NCBI GenBank assembly: GCA_963742345.1
Contig: CAVULO010000015.1
Location: forward strand, 510,109-574,108
Source: Pseudolabrys sp963742345
Lineage (GTDB): Bacteria > Pseudomonadota > Alphaproteobacteria > Rhizobiales > Xanthobacteraceae
DNA: 64,000 nucleotides
Direction of reading: 5' to 3'
Position 1 is the first letter of the stretch; every line of letters starts with the position of its first letter. A program made the position numbers and the translations under genes. This document shows, piece after piece, positions 7,796 to 16,721 of the stretch. The notes beneath the pieces are model-generated. The model did not search any database, was not told the origin of the DNA, and saw nothing but the letters and a program-made list of their open reading frames with translations.

Positions 7796-9010
7796 TTATA
7801 AGTGCCCTCGACGATAAGGGGAAGCCCGGACGGCGCTCAGATCGGGGTTTTGATGCTGTTCGAGTGCTTGGGTCTCGGCCGCCACCCAGTCCACCACCTC
7901 TTTGAGCGCCGTTAACCTCCGGCGGCCAGCGGCCTTGGCCTTGCCGAAGATCTCGATTTGACGGTCGGCGCTGGTGCCCTTGGCCATGATCGTATGAAGG
8001 TGCTTGATCTCCGTCGTGCATTCGAGGGCGACGGCGTCTTCGGCGACGAAATCGAGGACCTGATCAAGCCATTCCCGAACCGTGAGAGGGGAGCGCGAGA
8101 ATGGTTCGACGAAAGTTGCGCCAATTCCGTAGCGCTGGGCATGCCATTTGTTTTCTTGCGTAATGGCGCGGCCGACGCGATCGAAGCCCGCGTTGAGCGC
8201 GCGATCGCGATCGAGCGCGCGAACGAGACACCGAAACAGAGCTGCGATGGCGATTGCATCGTCCAGCCGTGTGCAGCTGTCGGCAACGCGTAACTCGATG
8301 GTCGGATTGTTGAGCGATGGGCGCACTGCCCACCAGATGTAGCTCGCATCGGGAATGATTTTCGCCCATGTCAGCGCGGCAACAAACTCGCGATAATCTT
8401 CATTGGTGCGAAACAGTTCGGGCAACCCGGTGCGCGGCAATTCGTCGTAGGCGGCGAGCCGATACCCGGCAAGGCCGGTCAGATAGCCTTGCCAGAACGG
8501 CGACGAAGTAGAAAGCGCGAGCAGAAGCGGAAGGTAAGGTGTGAGCCGCATAACGAGGTTGATACGCGTGTCGACATCGGGCACTGCGACGTGAACATGC
8601 ATGCCGCACAACATGTTGCGGTAGCCGATCATTTGCAGATCATCCATGATGGCGCCGTATCGCGCCTTTGGCGTCATGATCTGCTCCGGCCAATATGCGA
8701 GAGGAAACGTGCCCATGGCGGCGAGCCCGAGCTTGTGGTCGGCAGCTATCCGGGAAAGCGTACGACGGTAATGGGCAAGATGGCCCCGGGCTTCTTGCAT
8801 GCTGGCGCAAGGCGGCGTCGCGACCTCGATCTGCGACTGCAGCATTTCCGTCATCACATGATCGCCGAGCTGCTTTTGTGCGAGGGAAAGGAATTTCTTG
8901 TTCGCACGACTCACTGCGTGGCGCGTCTGTGCGTCGAACAGGAAGTACTCTTCTTCCATGCCAAGCGTATACATGCGCGCGACAACTGCCGGGTCGGAAC
9001 TTTGTTCCAA
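7796..9010 (-). CDS. YbdK-type carboxylate-amine ligase (GCS2 family)
   Basis: A 404-residue member of the glutamate-cysteine ligase type 2 family. It contains TLGMEEEYFLFD at the start (the acidic ATP/Mg site), the block TEMLQSQIEVATPPC, CGMHVHVAVPD (about 140-150) and NPTIELRVADSCTRLDDA. YbdK has weak gamma-glutamyl-cysteine ligase activity and its true substrate is not known in most species, so I call only the family. It lies upstream of aroQ on the same strand with a 47-bp gap. Confidence 0.88.
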   Translation of the reverse strand: MEQSSDPAVVARMYTLGMEEEYFLFDAQTRHAVSRANKKFLSLAQKQLGDHVMTEMLQSQIEVATPPCASMQEARGHLAHYRRTLSRIAADHKLGLAAMGTFPLAYWPEQIMTPKARYGAIMDDLQMIGYRNMLCGMHVHVAVPDVDTRINLVMRLTPYLPLLLALSTSSPFWQGYLTGLAGYRLAAYDELPRTGLPELFRTNEDYREFVAALTWAKIIPDASYIWWAVRPSLNNPTIELRVADSCTRLDDAIAIAALFRCLVRALDRDRALNAGFDRVGRAITQENKWHAQRYGIGATFVEPFSRSPLTVREWLDQVLDFVAEDAVALECTTEIKHLHTIMAKGTSADRQIEIFGKAKAAGRRRLTALKEVVDWVAAETQALEQHQNPDLSAVRASPYRRGHL

Positions 9011-9085
9011 TGACGCAAAAAAGCCGCCGCAGTTAGCGCTGCGTCGGCCGATGATTAGTGCAAAAAGGCTGCAGACGGATGTCTG

Positions 9086-9874
9086 TCAGCAGCTCGGCTT
9101 GCCGCAACGCGAGGTATTGACCTTTTCTTTGAGCGCATCGAGACCGACCGCGCCGACAACGACGTTCTCGCCGATCACATAACTTGGCGTCCCGTTGAGG
9201 CCGAGCGCTTCAGCGAGTTTGAAGCTCTCCTGCAATGTGGCCTTTACTTCAGGACTCGCCAGGTCCTTGTCGAGGCGACCCATGTCTAGACCGATGTCCT
9301 TGGCCACCGCGAGCGCACGCGCCTTGTCCGCCTGGCCGCGGCCGCCGAGCAGCTTCTGGTGGAATTCGAGGTACTTCTTGCCGCTCTTGTCTTGCATTCG
9401 CACAGCAACCGCCACCTGCGCAGCCTCCACCGAGCCGGGCCCGAGGACAGGGAATTCCTTCAACACTACCCTGAGCTTGGGGTCGTCCTTAAGCAGCGTG
9501 AGCATGTCATCCATGGCACGCTTGCAGTAGCCGCAGTTGTAATCGAAGAACTCCACGAAGGTCACATTGCCGTTCGGATTGCCGAGCACAACCTGACGCG
9601 GCGAGGTGAACAAGGCCTCTGAATATTGCTTTACAGCCGCCTTGTGCTTCTCGGCATCTGCCGCGGTCTGCCGTTTTTCGAGCTCGGCCATGGCGTCCTG
9701 AATTACGTCAGGATGCGCGATCAGGTATTCGCGCACGATGCGTTCAACCTCGCTGCGCTGGCTCGTGGAAAATTCGTCGGCACGTGAGGCTTGCGGCACG
9801 GCAACTGCCAGCAGCAGAGCCGCACAGGTGGCGGCGACTAGGCGAGGTCTTGATGTCATGGAGCTATTCCTCAT
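9086..9874 (-). CDS. Periplasmic DsbA/thioredoxin-like protein
   Basis: A 262-residue secreted thiol oxidoreductase. A signal peptide (AATCAALLLAVAVPQASRA) is followed by a helical dimerisation-like segment (SEVERIVREYLIAHPDVIQDAM), then the thioredoxin fold with the CxxC motif FDYNCGYCKRAMDDML and the cis-Pro loop NGTPSYVIGE. The layout resembles ScsC/BdbD/DSBA proteins rather than classical DsbA. Two extra cysteines at the C-terminus (SRCGKPSC) are unusual. The ATG overlaps the stop of the M48 gene by one base, so the two are translationally coupled. A slightly shorter start (MTSRPRL) is possible. Confidence 0.9.
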   Translation of the reverse strand: MRNSSMTSRPRLVAATCAALLLAVAVPQASRADEFSTSQRSEVERIVREYLIAHPDVIQDAMAELEKRQTAADAEKHKAAVKQYSEALFTSPRQVVLGNPNGNVTFVEFFDYNCGYCKRAMDDMLTLLKDDPKLRVVLKEFPVLGPGSVEAAQVAVAVRMQDKSGKKYLEFHQKLLGGRGQADKARALAVAKDIGLDMGRLDKDLASPEVKATLQESFKLAEALGLNGTPSYVIGENVVVGAVGLDALKEKVNTSRCGKPSC

Positions 9875-11355
9875 TATTGAACCTTGGCGTTGGCGTTCGG
9901 TTTAACGTTTACAATATCATCGGCCTGCACCCACCCGGGCGAACCGATCGGCAGGCGGGTTTTTGCGCGTGTGGCTAGCTGGCGCGCCGTCTTAAGATCG
10001 CCGCGGTTAAATGCGGCCTGGGCCGAGGCGAGGTCGGCATTCGCGAGATCACCTTTGCGACCATAGGCCATCGCAAGTTGCGCATAAGCGTCAGGCACTT
10101 CGGGTTCGCGGACGATCGCTACACGGAGAAGGCCCACCGCTTCTTCGGCCATTTTTGGATTATTTGTGGCATTGAGCGCTTGCGCGAGCATGATCTCGAT
10201 CAACGGGGTGTTGTGCGAGAGCTGCACGGCTTGGCGCAGCGGGGCGACTGCTTCAGCCGGATGACCACCCTCGAGAAGCGCCTGGCCTTTGAGCTCGTAG
10301 AAATACGGATTGTTTGGTTGCGCCTGAATCAGTCCATCGATTTGTACGAGGGCCTGGCGAAGGTCGGCATTACGATAGGCGGAAATGGCACGGGCATATC
10401 GCGCGGGCAGGCTGTGGTCGCCGAGTGGGTAGCGGCGGGCGACCGAGTTCGGCCGCTCCAGGAAGCCCGAAAGTTTCGCACGCATCATGTCGTGGCGAAG
10501 TTGTAACTCGGGCGGGTCCTTGCGGTCCCAATAAGGACTGGCCCTGGCGAGTGTTTCGAGGGCGGCGACACGATCGGCCGGCATCGGGTGTGTTTGCATG
10601 TACGGGTCGATATAACGCGAATTGAACAACACTTCATTGCTCAAGCGCTTGAATAGCTCGACCATCCCTTTGGGGGACTGACCAGTGGCATTGAGAAACT
10701 TCACACCTGCATGGTCGGCTTGGTCTTCCTGCGTGCGTACGTAAGAGAGCAGGGAACGCATGATCGCCGACTGCGGCGCCATGATTGCGGCCGCCCCGAC
10801 ATCGCCCGCACCGCTGCGCGCACCCGCAACGGCCGCGCCGATGCCGGCCAGCAAGGCAATGATCGACGCTGTTTGCGCCGACGCAAGCTGCTCGCGTAAG
10901 CGTTGGAGATGACCTCCGGCCAAGTGTCCGGTTTCGTGCGCGAACACGCCGATGATTTCATTTGGCGTCTTGGCATCAAACAGCGTGCCGGCGTTTACGA
11001 AGATGTGGCGGCCGTCCATAACGAAGGCATTGAACGAACGGTCGCTAAGCACCACGACCCTTACGTTTTGCTTGGCAAGTCCGGCGGCGCGCAGAATCGG
11101 TTGTGCATAGTCACGCAACAGCTGCTCGATTTCGGCGTCGCGGATGACCGGCATGCCGCGAGTCGTGCTGTCCTGAGCGCGCACGGGCGTGACAGCAGGG
11201 CCGCCACCGGCGGCGCCAACCGCAATCGCGGTGAGGAACGCGATGGTTCGGGCTGCTGGCGCCCTGCGCCGCGTCCTGATAGGTGTGCCGTTCAAGGACA
11301 TCCCGATTTTCTGCCAGATTGGCGTGAACCTAGTGACGCGCTTTGGGGCGGTCAA
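9874..11355 (-). CDS. M48 metalloprotease with C-terminal TPR repeats (BepA-like)
   Basis: A 493-residue periplasmic zinc protease. An N-terminal hydrophobic segment with Ala-rich end (about 35-60) looks like a signal. The zinc motif HETGH lies in VFAHETGHLAGGHL, and the third ligand Glu is in RTQEDQADHAGVKFL. The C-terminal 180 residues form TPR-like helices (NPYFYELKGQALLEGGHPAEA, APLRQAVQL, AYAQLAMAYGRKGDLANAD). Such proteins clear misfolded outer-membrane proteins. Coupling to the DsbA-like gene suggests joint periplasmic quality control. A start nearer MSLNGTPIRT is possible. Confidence 0.92.
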   Translation of the reverse strand: MTAPKRVTRFTPIWQKIGMSLNGTPIRTRRRAPAARTIAFLTAIAVGAAGGGPAVTPVRAQDSTTRGMPVIRDAEIEQLLRDYAQPILRAAGLAKQNVRVVVLSDRSFNAFVMDGRHIFVNAGTLFDAKTPNEIIGVFAHETGHLAGGHLQRLREQLASAQTASIIALLAGIGAAVAGARSGAGDVGAAAIMAPQSAIMRSLLSYVRTQEDQADHAGVKFLNATGQSPKGMVELFKRLSNEVLFNSRYIDPYMQTHPMPADRVAALETLARASPYWDRKDPPELQLRHDMMRAKLSGFLERPNSVARRYPLGDHSLPARYARAISAYRNADLRQALVQIDGLIQAQPNNPYFYELKGQALLEGGHPAEAVAPLRQAVQLSHNTPLIEIMLAQALNATNNPKMAEEAVGLLRVAIVREPEVPDAYAQLAMAYGRKGDLANADLASAQAAFNRGDLKTARQLATRAKTRLPIGSPGWVQADDIVNVKPNANAKVQ

Positions 11356-11456
11356 CGCGGCTGGCGATCACGACTGGGTCATGAAATAGCCATTCGCAAG
11401 CAATCCGTCGAATACGGCAACAGCGGGGCGCTGAGAGGTCCGAAGAGCCAAAAACG

Positions 11457-12632
11457 ATGCTTGAGGCAGCAAAACAGCTCTTGAAACCATCGAAACGAAG
11501 CGACGTGCCGCCGTTCATCGTTATGGACGTCATGGCGGCGGCGGCTCAGCGTGAGGCGCAGGGCGCCCGCATTATACATATGGAGGTGGGGCAGCCAGCG
11601 GCTCCGGCGCCCGCGACCGCAATCAAAGCGGCGCAGGCCGCACTCGCACATGGCCGTATCGGCTATACCGAGACACTCGGGATCCCGTCATTGCGGGCAC
11701 GCATCGCGCGTCACTACGCGGACGCTTACGACCTGGTCCTCGATCCAGCACGTGTTGTGGTGACAACAGGCTCGTCCGGCGGGTTTATCCTGGCCTTCCT
11801 GTCATTGTTCGAAGCTGGCGACCGGGTGGCGTTGGCCAATCCTGGCTACCCGCCGTATCGCCACATCCTCTCCGCGCTCGGTTGCGAACCGGTGTTGATC
11901 GAGACTTCGGCGGAGACGCGTTGGGCGCTGTCGGCTAAAGCGCTGATCGCCGCGCACCAACGTGCACCACTCAAGGGCGTGGTGATCGCAAGTCCCGCAA
12001 ATCCGACCGGCACTATGATGGACGCCGACGCGCTCTCGCGCCTGATCGCAGTCGCGCAATCGGAAGGCATCCGGGTGATCTCCGACGAAATTTATCACGG
12101 CCTCGACTACGCCTTCGCAGCCGAGACCGCCGCGAACGTGTCGGAGCGGGCGGTGGTGATCAATTCCTTTTCGAAATATTTCTGCATGACCGGATGGCGT
12201 GTCGGCTGGATGGTCGTTCCGGATGTTCTTGTGCGCCCGATCGAGCGGCTACAAGGCAACCTTGCGATTTCAGTGCCGACGTTGGCGCAGGTGGCCGCTG
12301 AGGCCGCCTTCGACGGCCGCGAAGAGATGGAAGTGGTCAAAGATGGTTACGAAGAGAACCGCCGGATTCTCACCGAAGGCTTGCCGAAAGCAGGACTCGA
12401 TAAATTTCTGCCCGTCGACGGTGCCTTCTATCTCTACGCCGACGTCTCCCGTTTCTCCGACGATAGTCTCGATTTCGCAAAGCGAATGTTGAACGAAGCC
12501 GACGTGGCGGCGACACCGGGCATCGATTTCGACCCGGTCAATGGCAGGCACTTCCTGCGGTTTTGTTACGCAGGTTCGACCGCCGAGATGCACGACGCGG
12601 TGGAGCGGATTAGCAACTGGCTCAAACGCTAA
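11457..12632 (+). CDS. Class I/II PLP-dependent aminotransferase
   Basis: A 391-residue fold-type I aminotransferase. Motifs: MEVGQPAAPAP near the start, VVTTGSSGGFILAFLSLFEAGD (cofactor loop), SPANPTGTMMD, ISDEIYHGLDYAF (Asp and Tyr binding PLP), the Schiff-base lysine near residue 240 in NSFSKYFCMTGWRVGW, and HFLRFCYAG (substrate-carboxylate Arg). The amino acid substrate cannot be fixed; aspartate or aromatic/alanine types are all possible. Divergent from the M48-DsbA pair. Confidence 0.9.
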   Translation: MLEAAKQLLKPSKRSDVPPFIVMDVMAAAAQREAQGARIIHMEVGQPAAPAPATAIKAAQAALAHGRIGYTETLGIPSLRARIARHYADAYDLVLDPARVVVTTGSSGGFILAFLSLFEAGDRVALANPGYPPYRHILSALGCEPVLIETSAETRWALSAKALIAAHQRAPLKGVVIASPANPTGTMMDADALSRLIAVAQSEGIRVISDEIYHGLDYAFAAETAANVSERAVVINSFSKYFCMTGWRVGWMVVPDVLVRPIERLQGNLAISVPTLAQVAAEAAFDGREEMEVVKDGYEENRRILTEGLPKAGLDKFLPVDGAFYLYADVSRFSDDSLDFAKRMLNEADVAATPGIDFDPVNGRHFLRFCYAGSTAEMHDAVERISNWLKR

Positions 12633-12688
12633 GGCCGACGTCCCCGACGCGTTCACGCCGCACTGGGCCCGGGACACGATCATGCTTT

Positions 12689-13345
12689 CTAAAATTCCAC
12701 ATCGAGTTCCACCACCTCGTCAGGCTCAGCATTTGCTGCGTCCACCCACTCACGCATTGGCGGCATTGCCATAATTGCCGTGCAGTAGGCGGAGCAGTCG
12801 CTATCAAGCTTTACATCATAGCTGAGGAAGCGCGTGACGACCGGCGCAAACATGACGTCCGCCATACACGGGGAGGTACCAAACAGGAAGGGGCCTTTTT
12901 CAGCAGCGAGGCACTCACGCCAGATGCTGACGATTCGGTCGATGTCGGCCCGTGCGCCCACCCAGACTTTGAAGCCGGGATGATGAGCCTTCAGATTCAT
13001 CGGCAACGCTGAACGTAGGTTGGAGAAGCCGGAATGCATCTCGCCGGAGATGGAGCGGCAGCGCGCGCGGGCGGCGAGAGTTTTTGGCAAAAGCCCGGCG
13101 GCCGGCAGGATCTCATTTAGATATTCGGCAATCGCCAGCGTGTCCCAAACCGTGACGCCGCTATGAGTGAGGCAAGGGACGAGGAAAGAGGGCGACAGCA
13201 GCAGAAGTTCGGCACGAGTGGAGGGATCGTCGCTGGCGACGATCTGCTCCTCAAAGTCGAGCCCTGCCATCTTGCAAAGCAGCCAGCCGCGCAGCGACCA
13301 GGAGCCGTAGTTCTTACTGGCGATTGTGAGGGTAGCCTTGGCCAT
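12689..13345 (-). CDS. Glutathione S-transferase family protein
   Basis: A 218-residue cytosolic GST. The thioredoxin-like N-domain begins ATLTIASKNYGSWSLRGWLL, where the catalytic Ser belongs to the SWS motif, and contains LVPCLTHSGVTVWDTLAIAEYL (cis-Pro and the glutathione-binding acidic/Thr turn, here DT). The C-terminal helical domain ends with MPPMREWVDAANAEPDEV. I use the start at 13345 (MAKATLTIAS); a longer frame adds nine residues without support. Substrate unknown. It is divergent from phaZ. Confidence 0.87.
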   Translation of the reverse strand: MAKATLTIASKNYGSWSLRGWLLCKMAGLDFEEQIVASDDPSTRAELLLLSPSFLVPCLTHSGVTVWDTLAIAEYLNEILPAAGLLPKTLAARARCRSISGEMHSGFSNLRSALPMNLKAHHPGFKVWVGARADIDRIVSIWRECLAAEKGPFLFGTSPCMADVMFAPVVTRFLSYDVKLDSDCSAYCTAIMAMPPMREWVDAANAEPDEVVELDVEF

Positions 13346-13561
13346 AGGGCGCAAATGTCCCTTGTTCATCACGGCCCGGCATTCGACACCTTAAATGAAA
13401 GCGTTGGTCGTTCAATAACTTTTCCGTCCTGCAAAATTCGTGGGACAGCGGGATTTCCCCAGGTTTCCGCTATAACCCCGCCTGTCGCCAATTTTATCTC
13501 GCAGTGCAGCAAAAAATGGTCTAGCCTTCCGGGGCGGTCCGCCGGGGCCGCCGGGGACTGG

Positions 13562-14779
13562 ATGCTTTATCAGGCCTATCAGACGCAAGCCGACATCATG
13601 GTGCCGGTGCGCCAATTCGCCGGGATGGCGGCCAGATCGGTGGGGGCGAGGCTCAACGGCTCGGCGCATTCGACGGCCTTGAGTAACCTGACCGCTGCCT
13701 ATGAGTTGATCGCGCGCGCCGGTCTCACGCACGAACGACCCCCTTACGGCATCGACAGCATCACGATCGATAATTGCGACGTGGCGGTTACCGAAGAGGC
13801 GGTCGATGTGACGCCGTTTGGCACGCTGCTGCATTTCAAGAAGGATATTTTGGTGGCACAACCGCGCGTGCTGCTGGTCGCGCCGCTGTCAGGACACTTC
13901 GCCACGCTGTTGCGCGCGACTGTCCGCACAATGCTGGCCGAGCACGACGTTTTCATAACGGATTGGCACAATGCGCGCGACGTCGCGCTTGAGCACGGAC
14001 GTTTTGGTTTCGACGATTACATCACGCACTTGATCCGTTTCCTCGAACGAATCGGGCCGGGTGCGCACATTGTGGCGGTGTGTCAGCCCTGCGTCGCGGC
14101 GCTGGTGGCGGCGAGCGTGATGGCTCAGGCCGACAATCCGGCACAGCCGCGCTCAATGACGCTTATGGCGGGGCCGATCGACACCCGCGTCAATCCAACA
14201 AAGGTCAATGCGCTCGCCAAATCGAAACCAATCGATTGGTTCGAGCGACAACTGATTGCACGCGTGCCACGGCGCTACAGCGGCGGCGGCCGGCAGGTCT
14301 ATCCCGGATTCGTGCAGCTCGCCGCCTTCATGAGCATGAACATCGAACGTCACATCAAGGCGCATCGGGATCTCTACGAAAATTTGGCGAAAGGCGAGGT
14401 GGCAAAGGCTGCGCAGACCAAGGCGTTTTACGACGAATATTTCGCCGTGCTCGATTTGACCGCTGAGTTTTATTTGGAGACGGTGCGGTTGGTGTTTCAG
14501 GAGCACACGTTGCCGATCGGCGCGCTCACCTATGAAAATCGCAAGGTCGAGCCGCGCGCCATCAGGCGGACCGCACTGTTCACCGTGGAAGGCGAGAAGG
14601 ACGACATCTGCGCGGTCGGGCAGACGCTGGCGGCGCACGATCTATGCTCGTCATTGCGGCCCTATCGCAAGCGTCACCATATGCAAGCCGGAGTCGGCCA
14701 CTACGGCGTGTTTTCCGGCAAGGCCTGGCAGCAACAGATCTATCCGATGGTCAAGAACGCTATCTTGCAGAGCGACTGA
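13562..14779 (+). CDS. phaZ: Intracellular poly(3-hydroxybutyrate) depolymerase
   Basis: A 405-residue enzyme that mobilises stored PHB granules. The start MLYQAYQTQADIMVPVRQFA and the blocks LLVAPLSGHFATLLRATVRTML, VFITDWHNARDVAL and GRFGFDDYITHLIRFLE are typical of the intracellular PhaZ family. As known for that family, the lipase-type nucleophile serine is replaced by cysteine, here in AVCQPCVAAL (Cys174 and Cys177; one is the likely nucleophile). The C-terminal half has LMAGPIDTRVNPTKVN and GVGHYGVFSGKAW with the catalytic His. A far longer frame upstream is chance. Confidence 0.93.
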   Translation: MLYQAYQTQADIMVPVRQFAGMAARSVGARLNGSAHSTALSNLTAAYELIARAGLTHERPPYGIDSITIDNCDVAVTEEAVDVTPFGTLLHFKKDILVAQPRVLLVAPLSGHFATLLRATVRTMLAEHDVFITDWHNARDVALEHGRFGFDDYITHLIRFLERIGPGAHIVAVCQPCVAALVAASVMAQADNPAQPRSMTLMAGPIDTRVNPTKVNALAKSKPIDWFERQLIARVPRRYSGGGRQVYPGFVQLAAFMSMNIERHIKAHRDLYENLAKGEVAKAAQTKAFYDEYFAVLDLTAEFYLETVRLVFQEHTLPIGALTYENRKVEPRAIRRTALFTVEGEKDDICAVGQTLAAHDLCSSLRPYRKRHHMQAGVGHYGVFSGKAWQQQIYPMVKNAILQSD

Positions 14780-14794
14780 ACTACGGCTGGCGCA

Positions 14795-15214
14795 CTATCG
14801 TTTGAACGCACCGTGGATCGCGCGCATCCGCTCGGCACTGTTGTTTTCCAGGGACGCTGTTTCGCGCTCAGCCGCAAGCCGAGCGTCGCAATCGACGTAG
14901 TTAGACGAGACAACTTTACCAGTGCGATTGTCGAAGCGGCGCTCTTCGCAGCGGCCTTTGCTGTTAGTCTCGACCACGATGGAAGCGACACGGTGTGCCG
15001 CTTCGCCTCCGTTCGATTGGGACAAGGGCGCGATCTTCGATTCAGCGCTATGGGTTTGTTGATCGCCGGAAAAATAAGAAGCCGAAGTCACGAAAATCGC
15101 CAGCAGCAAGATGCCGGCGAGAACCGCCAAGGCGATCAACGCACGAAGCCCTTCCCCCATTGAGGGCCTGTCCTTGGAGCGACGCTGCGTAGCTTTCACT
15201 GGTCCAGAGTGCAT
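14795..15214 (-). CDS. Hypothetical single-TM protein
   Basis: I do not recognise this protein. It has up to 139 residues, one strongly hydrophobic helix (LRALIALAVLAGILLLAIFV) and a soluble tail with two cysteines (GRCEERRF and VDCDARL) that could form a disulfide if the tail is periplasmic. A shorter start at 15160 (MGEGLRAL) would put the helix directly at the N-terminus and is equally plausible; neither has a strong ribosome binding site. Convergent with phaZ, 15 bp apart. Confidence 0.6.
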   Translation of the reverse strand: MHSGPVKATQRRSKDRPSMGEGLRALIALAVLAGILLLAIFVTSASYFSGDQQTHSAESKIAPLSQSNGGEAAHRVASIVVETNSKGRCEERRFDNRTGKVVSSNYVDCDARLAAERETASLENNSAERMRAIHGAFKR

Positions 15215-15388
15215 GGTGCGAGCTGTACGTAAATTAACATGTTCAATTTGTTTGAAAATTTACCTCAGGCAGCTTGAGGAACCCTGAAGAAATCATTTCA
15301 ACTTCAACGAATCGCTAGCGGTTGTGGCCGCATCTTCCATTTCCGCCGCCCAATCCCTACATCTCGTTGCGTTCGACAAAACCCCGAA

Positions 15389-16405
15389 ATGCCAATGCTC
15401 GACTTTGCTTCGCCGTCCGATGTCGAGGGCATCGGCGAGGACGCGGCTCGGTCCGCCTCCGACACCGATCTCCTCGACGCATACTCCAGTGCGGTGACCT
15501 CCGTGGCCGATGCTATCGGGCCAGCGGTGGTGCGCGTGGAAGTCCGCAACGGCCACGGTCGCTCCGGTGGCGTGGGGTCTGGCGTGATTATCGCGCCGGA
15601 CGGTTTGGTGCTGACCAACAGTCACGTGGTCGACGGGGCGAAGGAGGTCCGGCTCCAGGATGCAGAAGGTCACGTCATGGAAGCCCGCCGGCTGGGCGAG
15701 GATCCTGACACCGACCTGGCGCTGCTGCGTGCAGGATCGGTCCGCGATCTTCCGAGCGCGGCGCTTGGAGATTCCAAAAAGCTCAAGCGCGGTCAGCTCG
15801 TGGTGGCGATCGGAAATCCACTCGGCTTCGAATCGACCGTCACCGCCGGCGTTATTTCGGCACTCGGGCGTTCTTTACGGTCCCGCAACGGACGTCTGAT
15901 CGAGGACGTGATCCAGACCGACGCCGCGCTTAACCCCGGCAATTCTGGTGGGCCACTGGTGTCTTCACGCGGCGAGGTGATCGGTATCAACACCGCTGTG
16001 ATCATGGGGGCCCAGGGCATCTGTTTTGCGGTTGCCAGCAACACGGCGCAATTCGTTCTAAGCGAGTTGATCCGGCATGGCCGTGTTCGCCGCGCCTTTA
16101 TCGGCGTTTCGGCTCAGACGGCCGCGGTGCCACGGCGGTATGCGCGTGCGGCGGAAATAGAGAACAGTTCGGGGGCAATGATCAATGCACTCGAGCCGAA
16201 TGGGCCGGCAGCCATGGCGGGATTGATGAGTCTCGACACGATTGTGGGTGCCGACGGCGCGCCAATCACCGGCGTGGACGATCTCATCCGGCTGCTCGAC
16301 GGTGAGCGAATCGGACGGCGTATAGCGATCGATATTTTGCGGCGGGGTGCACTGCGCAAGTTCGAGGTGACGCCATTGGAGCGGCCGGTGACGCGCGCCG
16401 CCTAA
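15389..16405 (+). CDS. HtrA/DegP-type trypsin-like serine protease with one PDZ domain
   Basis: A 338-residue S1C-family protease. The triad is visible: His in LTNSHVVDG, Asp in DPDTDLALLR, Ser in NPGNSGGPL. A PDZ domain follows at about 230-325 (GALEPNGPAAMAG-like stretch, then TIVGADGAPITGVDDLIRLL). There is no signal peptide or membrane segment before the protease domain, unlike classical periplasmic DegP, so the protein may be cytosolic or exported by another route; a start further upstream was sought and not seen. Convergent with the PsiF-like gene. Confidence 0.9.
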   Translation: MPMLDFASPSDVEGIGEDAARSASDTDLLDAYSSAVTSVADAIGPAVVRVEVRNGHGRSGGVGSGVIIAPDGLVLTNSHVVDGAKEVRLQDAEGHVMEARRLGEDPDTDLALLRAGSVRDLPSAALGDSKKLKRGQLVVAIGNPLGFESTVTAGVISALGRSLRSRNGRLIEDVIQTDAALNPGNSGGPLVSSRGEVIGINTAVIMGAQGICFAVASNTAQFVLSELIRHGRVRRAFIGVSAQTAAVPRRYARAAEIENSSGAMINALEPNGPAAMAGLMSLDTIVGADGAPITGVDDLIRLLDGERIGRRIAIDILRRGALRKFEVTPLERPVTRAA

Positions 16406-16421
16406 TGGCACTCAAGCTGGC

Positions 16422-16655
16422 CTACTGCGGTTTTGGTTGCTTCGGCGCAGTTTGTTTGGCGTTCTTTCTTGCGGGAGGCTCGTAATTACCCTTCGCCATG
16501 CATTTGCTGATGAAAGCGTTGCGCTTGGCGCCTTCCAGCTGCTGGCTTTCGGCGCCGACCTTGCAGGTCTCCATCTTTTCCTGGGAGGTGACGGCCGCGG
16601 CGGGCGTCGCCACTAACATGACGGGGATGATGGCAATGGCCACGTTTCGCAGCAT
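16422..16655 (-). CDS. Small PsiF-repeat-like secreted protein
   Basis: A 77-residue protein with a signal peptide (MLRNVAIAIIPVMLVATPAAA) and one repeat of the PsiF type, with spaced cysteines (METCKVGAESQQLEGAKRNAF then ISKCMAKG). PsiF was named from phosphate starvation in E. coli; the molecular role is unknown. A start at 16655 has AAAGGAA at a good distance upstream and puts the signal peptide at the N-terminus, so I prefer it to a longer frame from 16712. The tail is Lys/Pro/Gln-rich. Confidence 0.75.
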   Translation of the reverse strand: MLRNVAIAIIPVMLVATPAAAVTSQEKMETCKVGAESQQLEGAKRNAFISKCMAKGNYEPPARKNAKQTAPKQPKPQ

Positions 16656-16721
16656 TGTGTCGGTTCCTTTGTGGGTGTCGAGCGAGATAGACAATAGCAC
16701 GCTTCTTGGCAATTCCAGGGG

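Noticed and set aside
13163..13561. Longer N-terminus for phaZ
   Set aside because: The extension is antisense to the GST gene; the family starts at MLYQAYQTQ.
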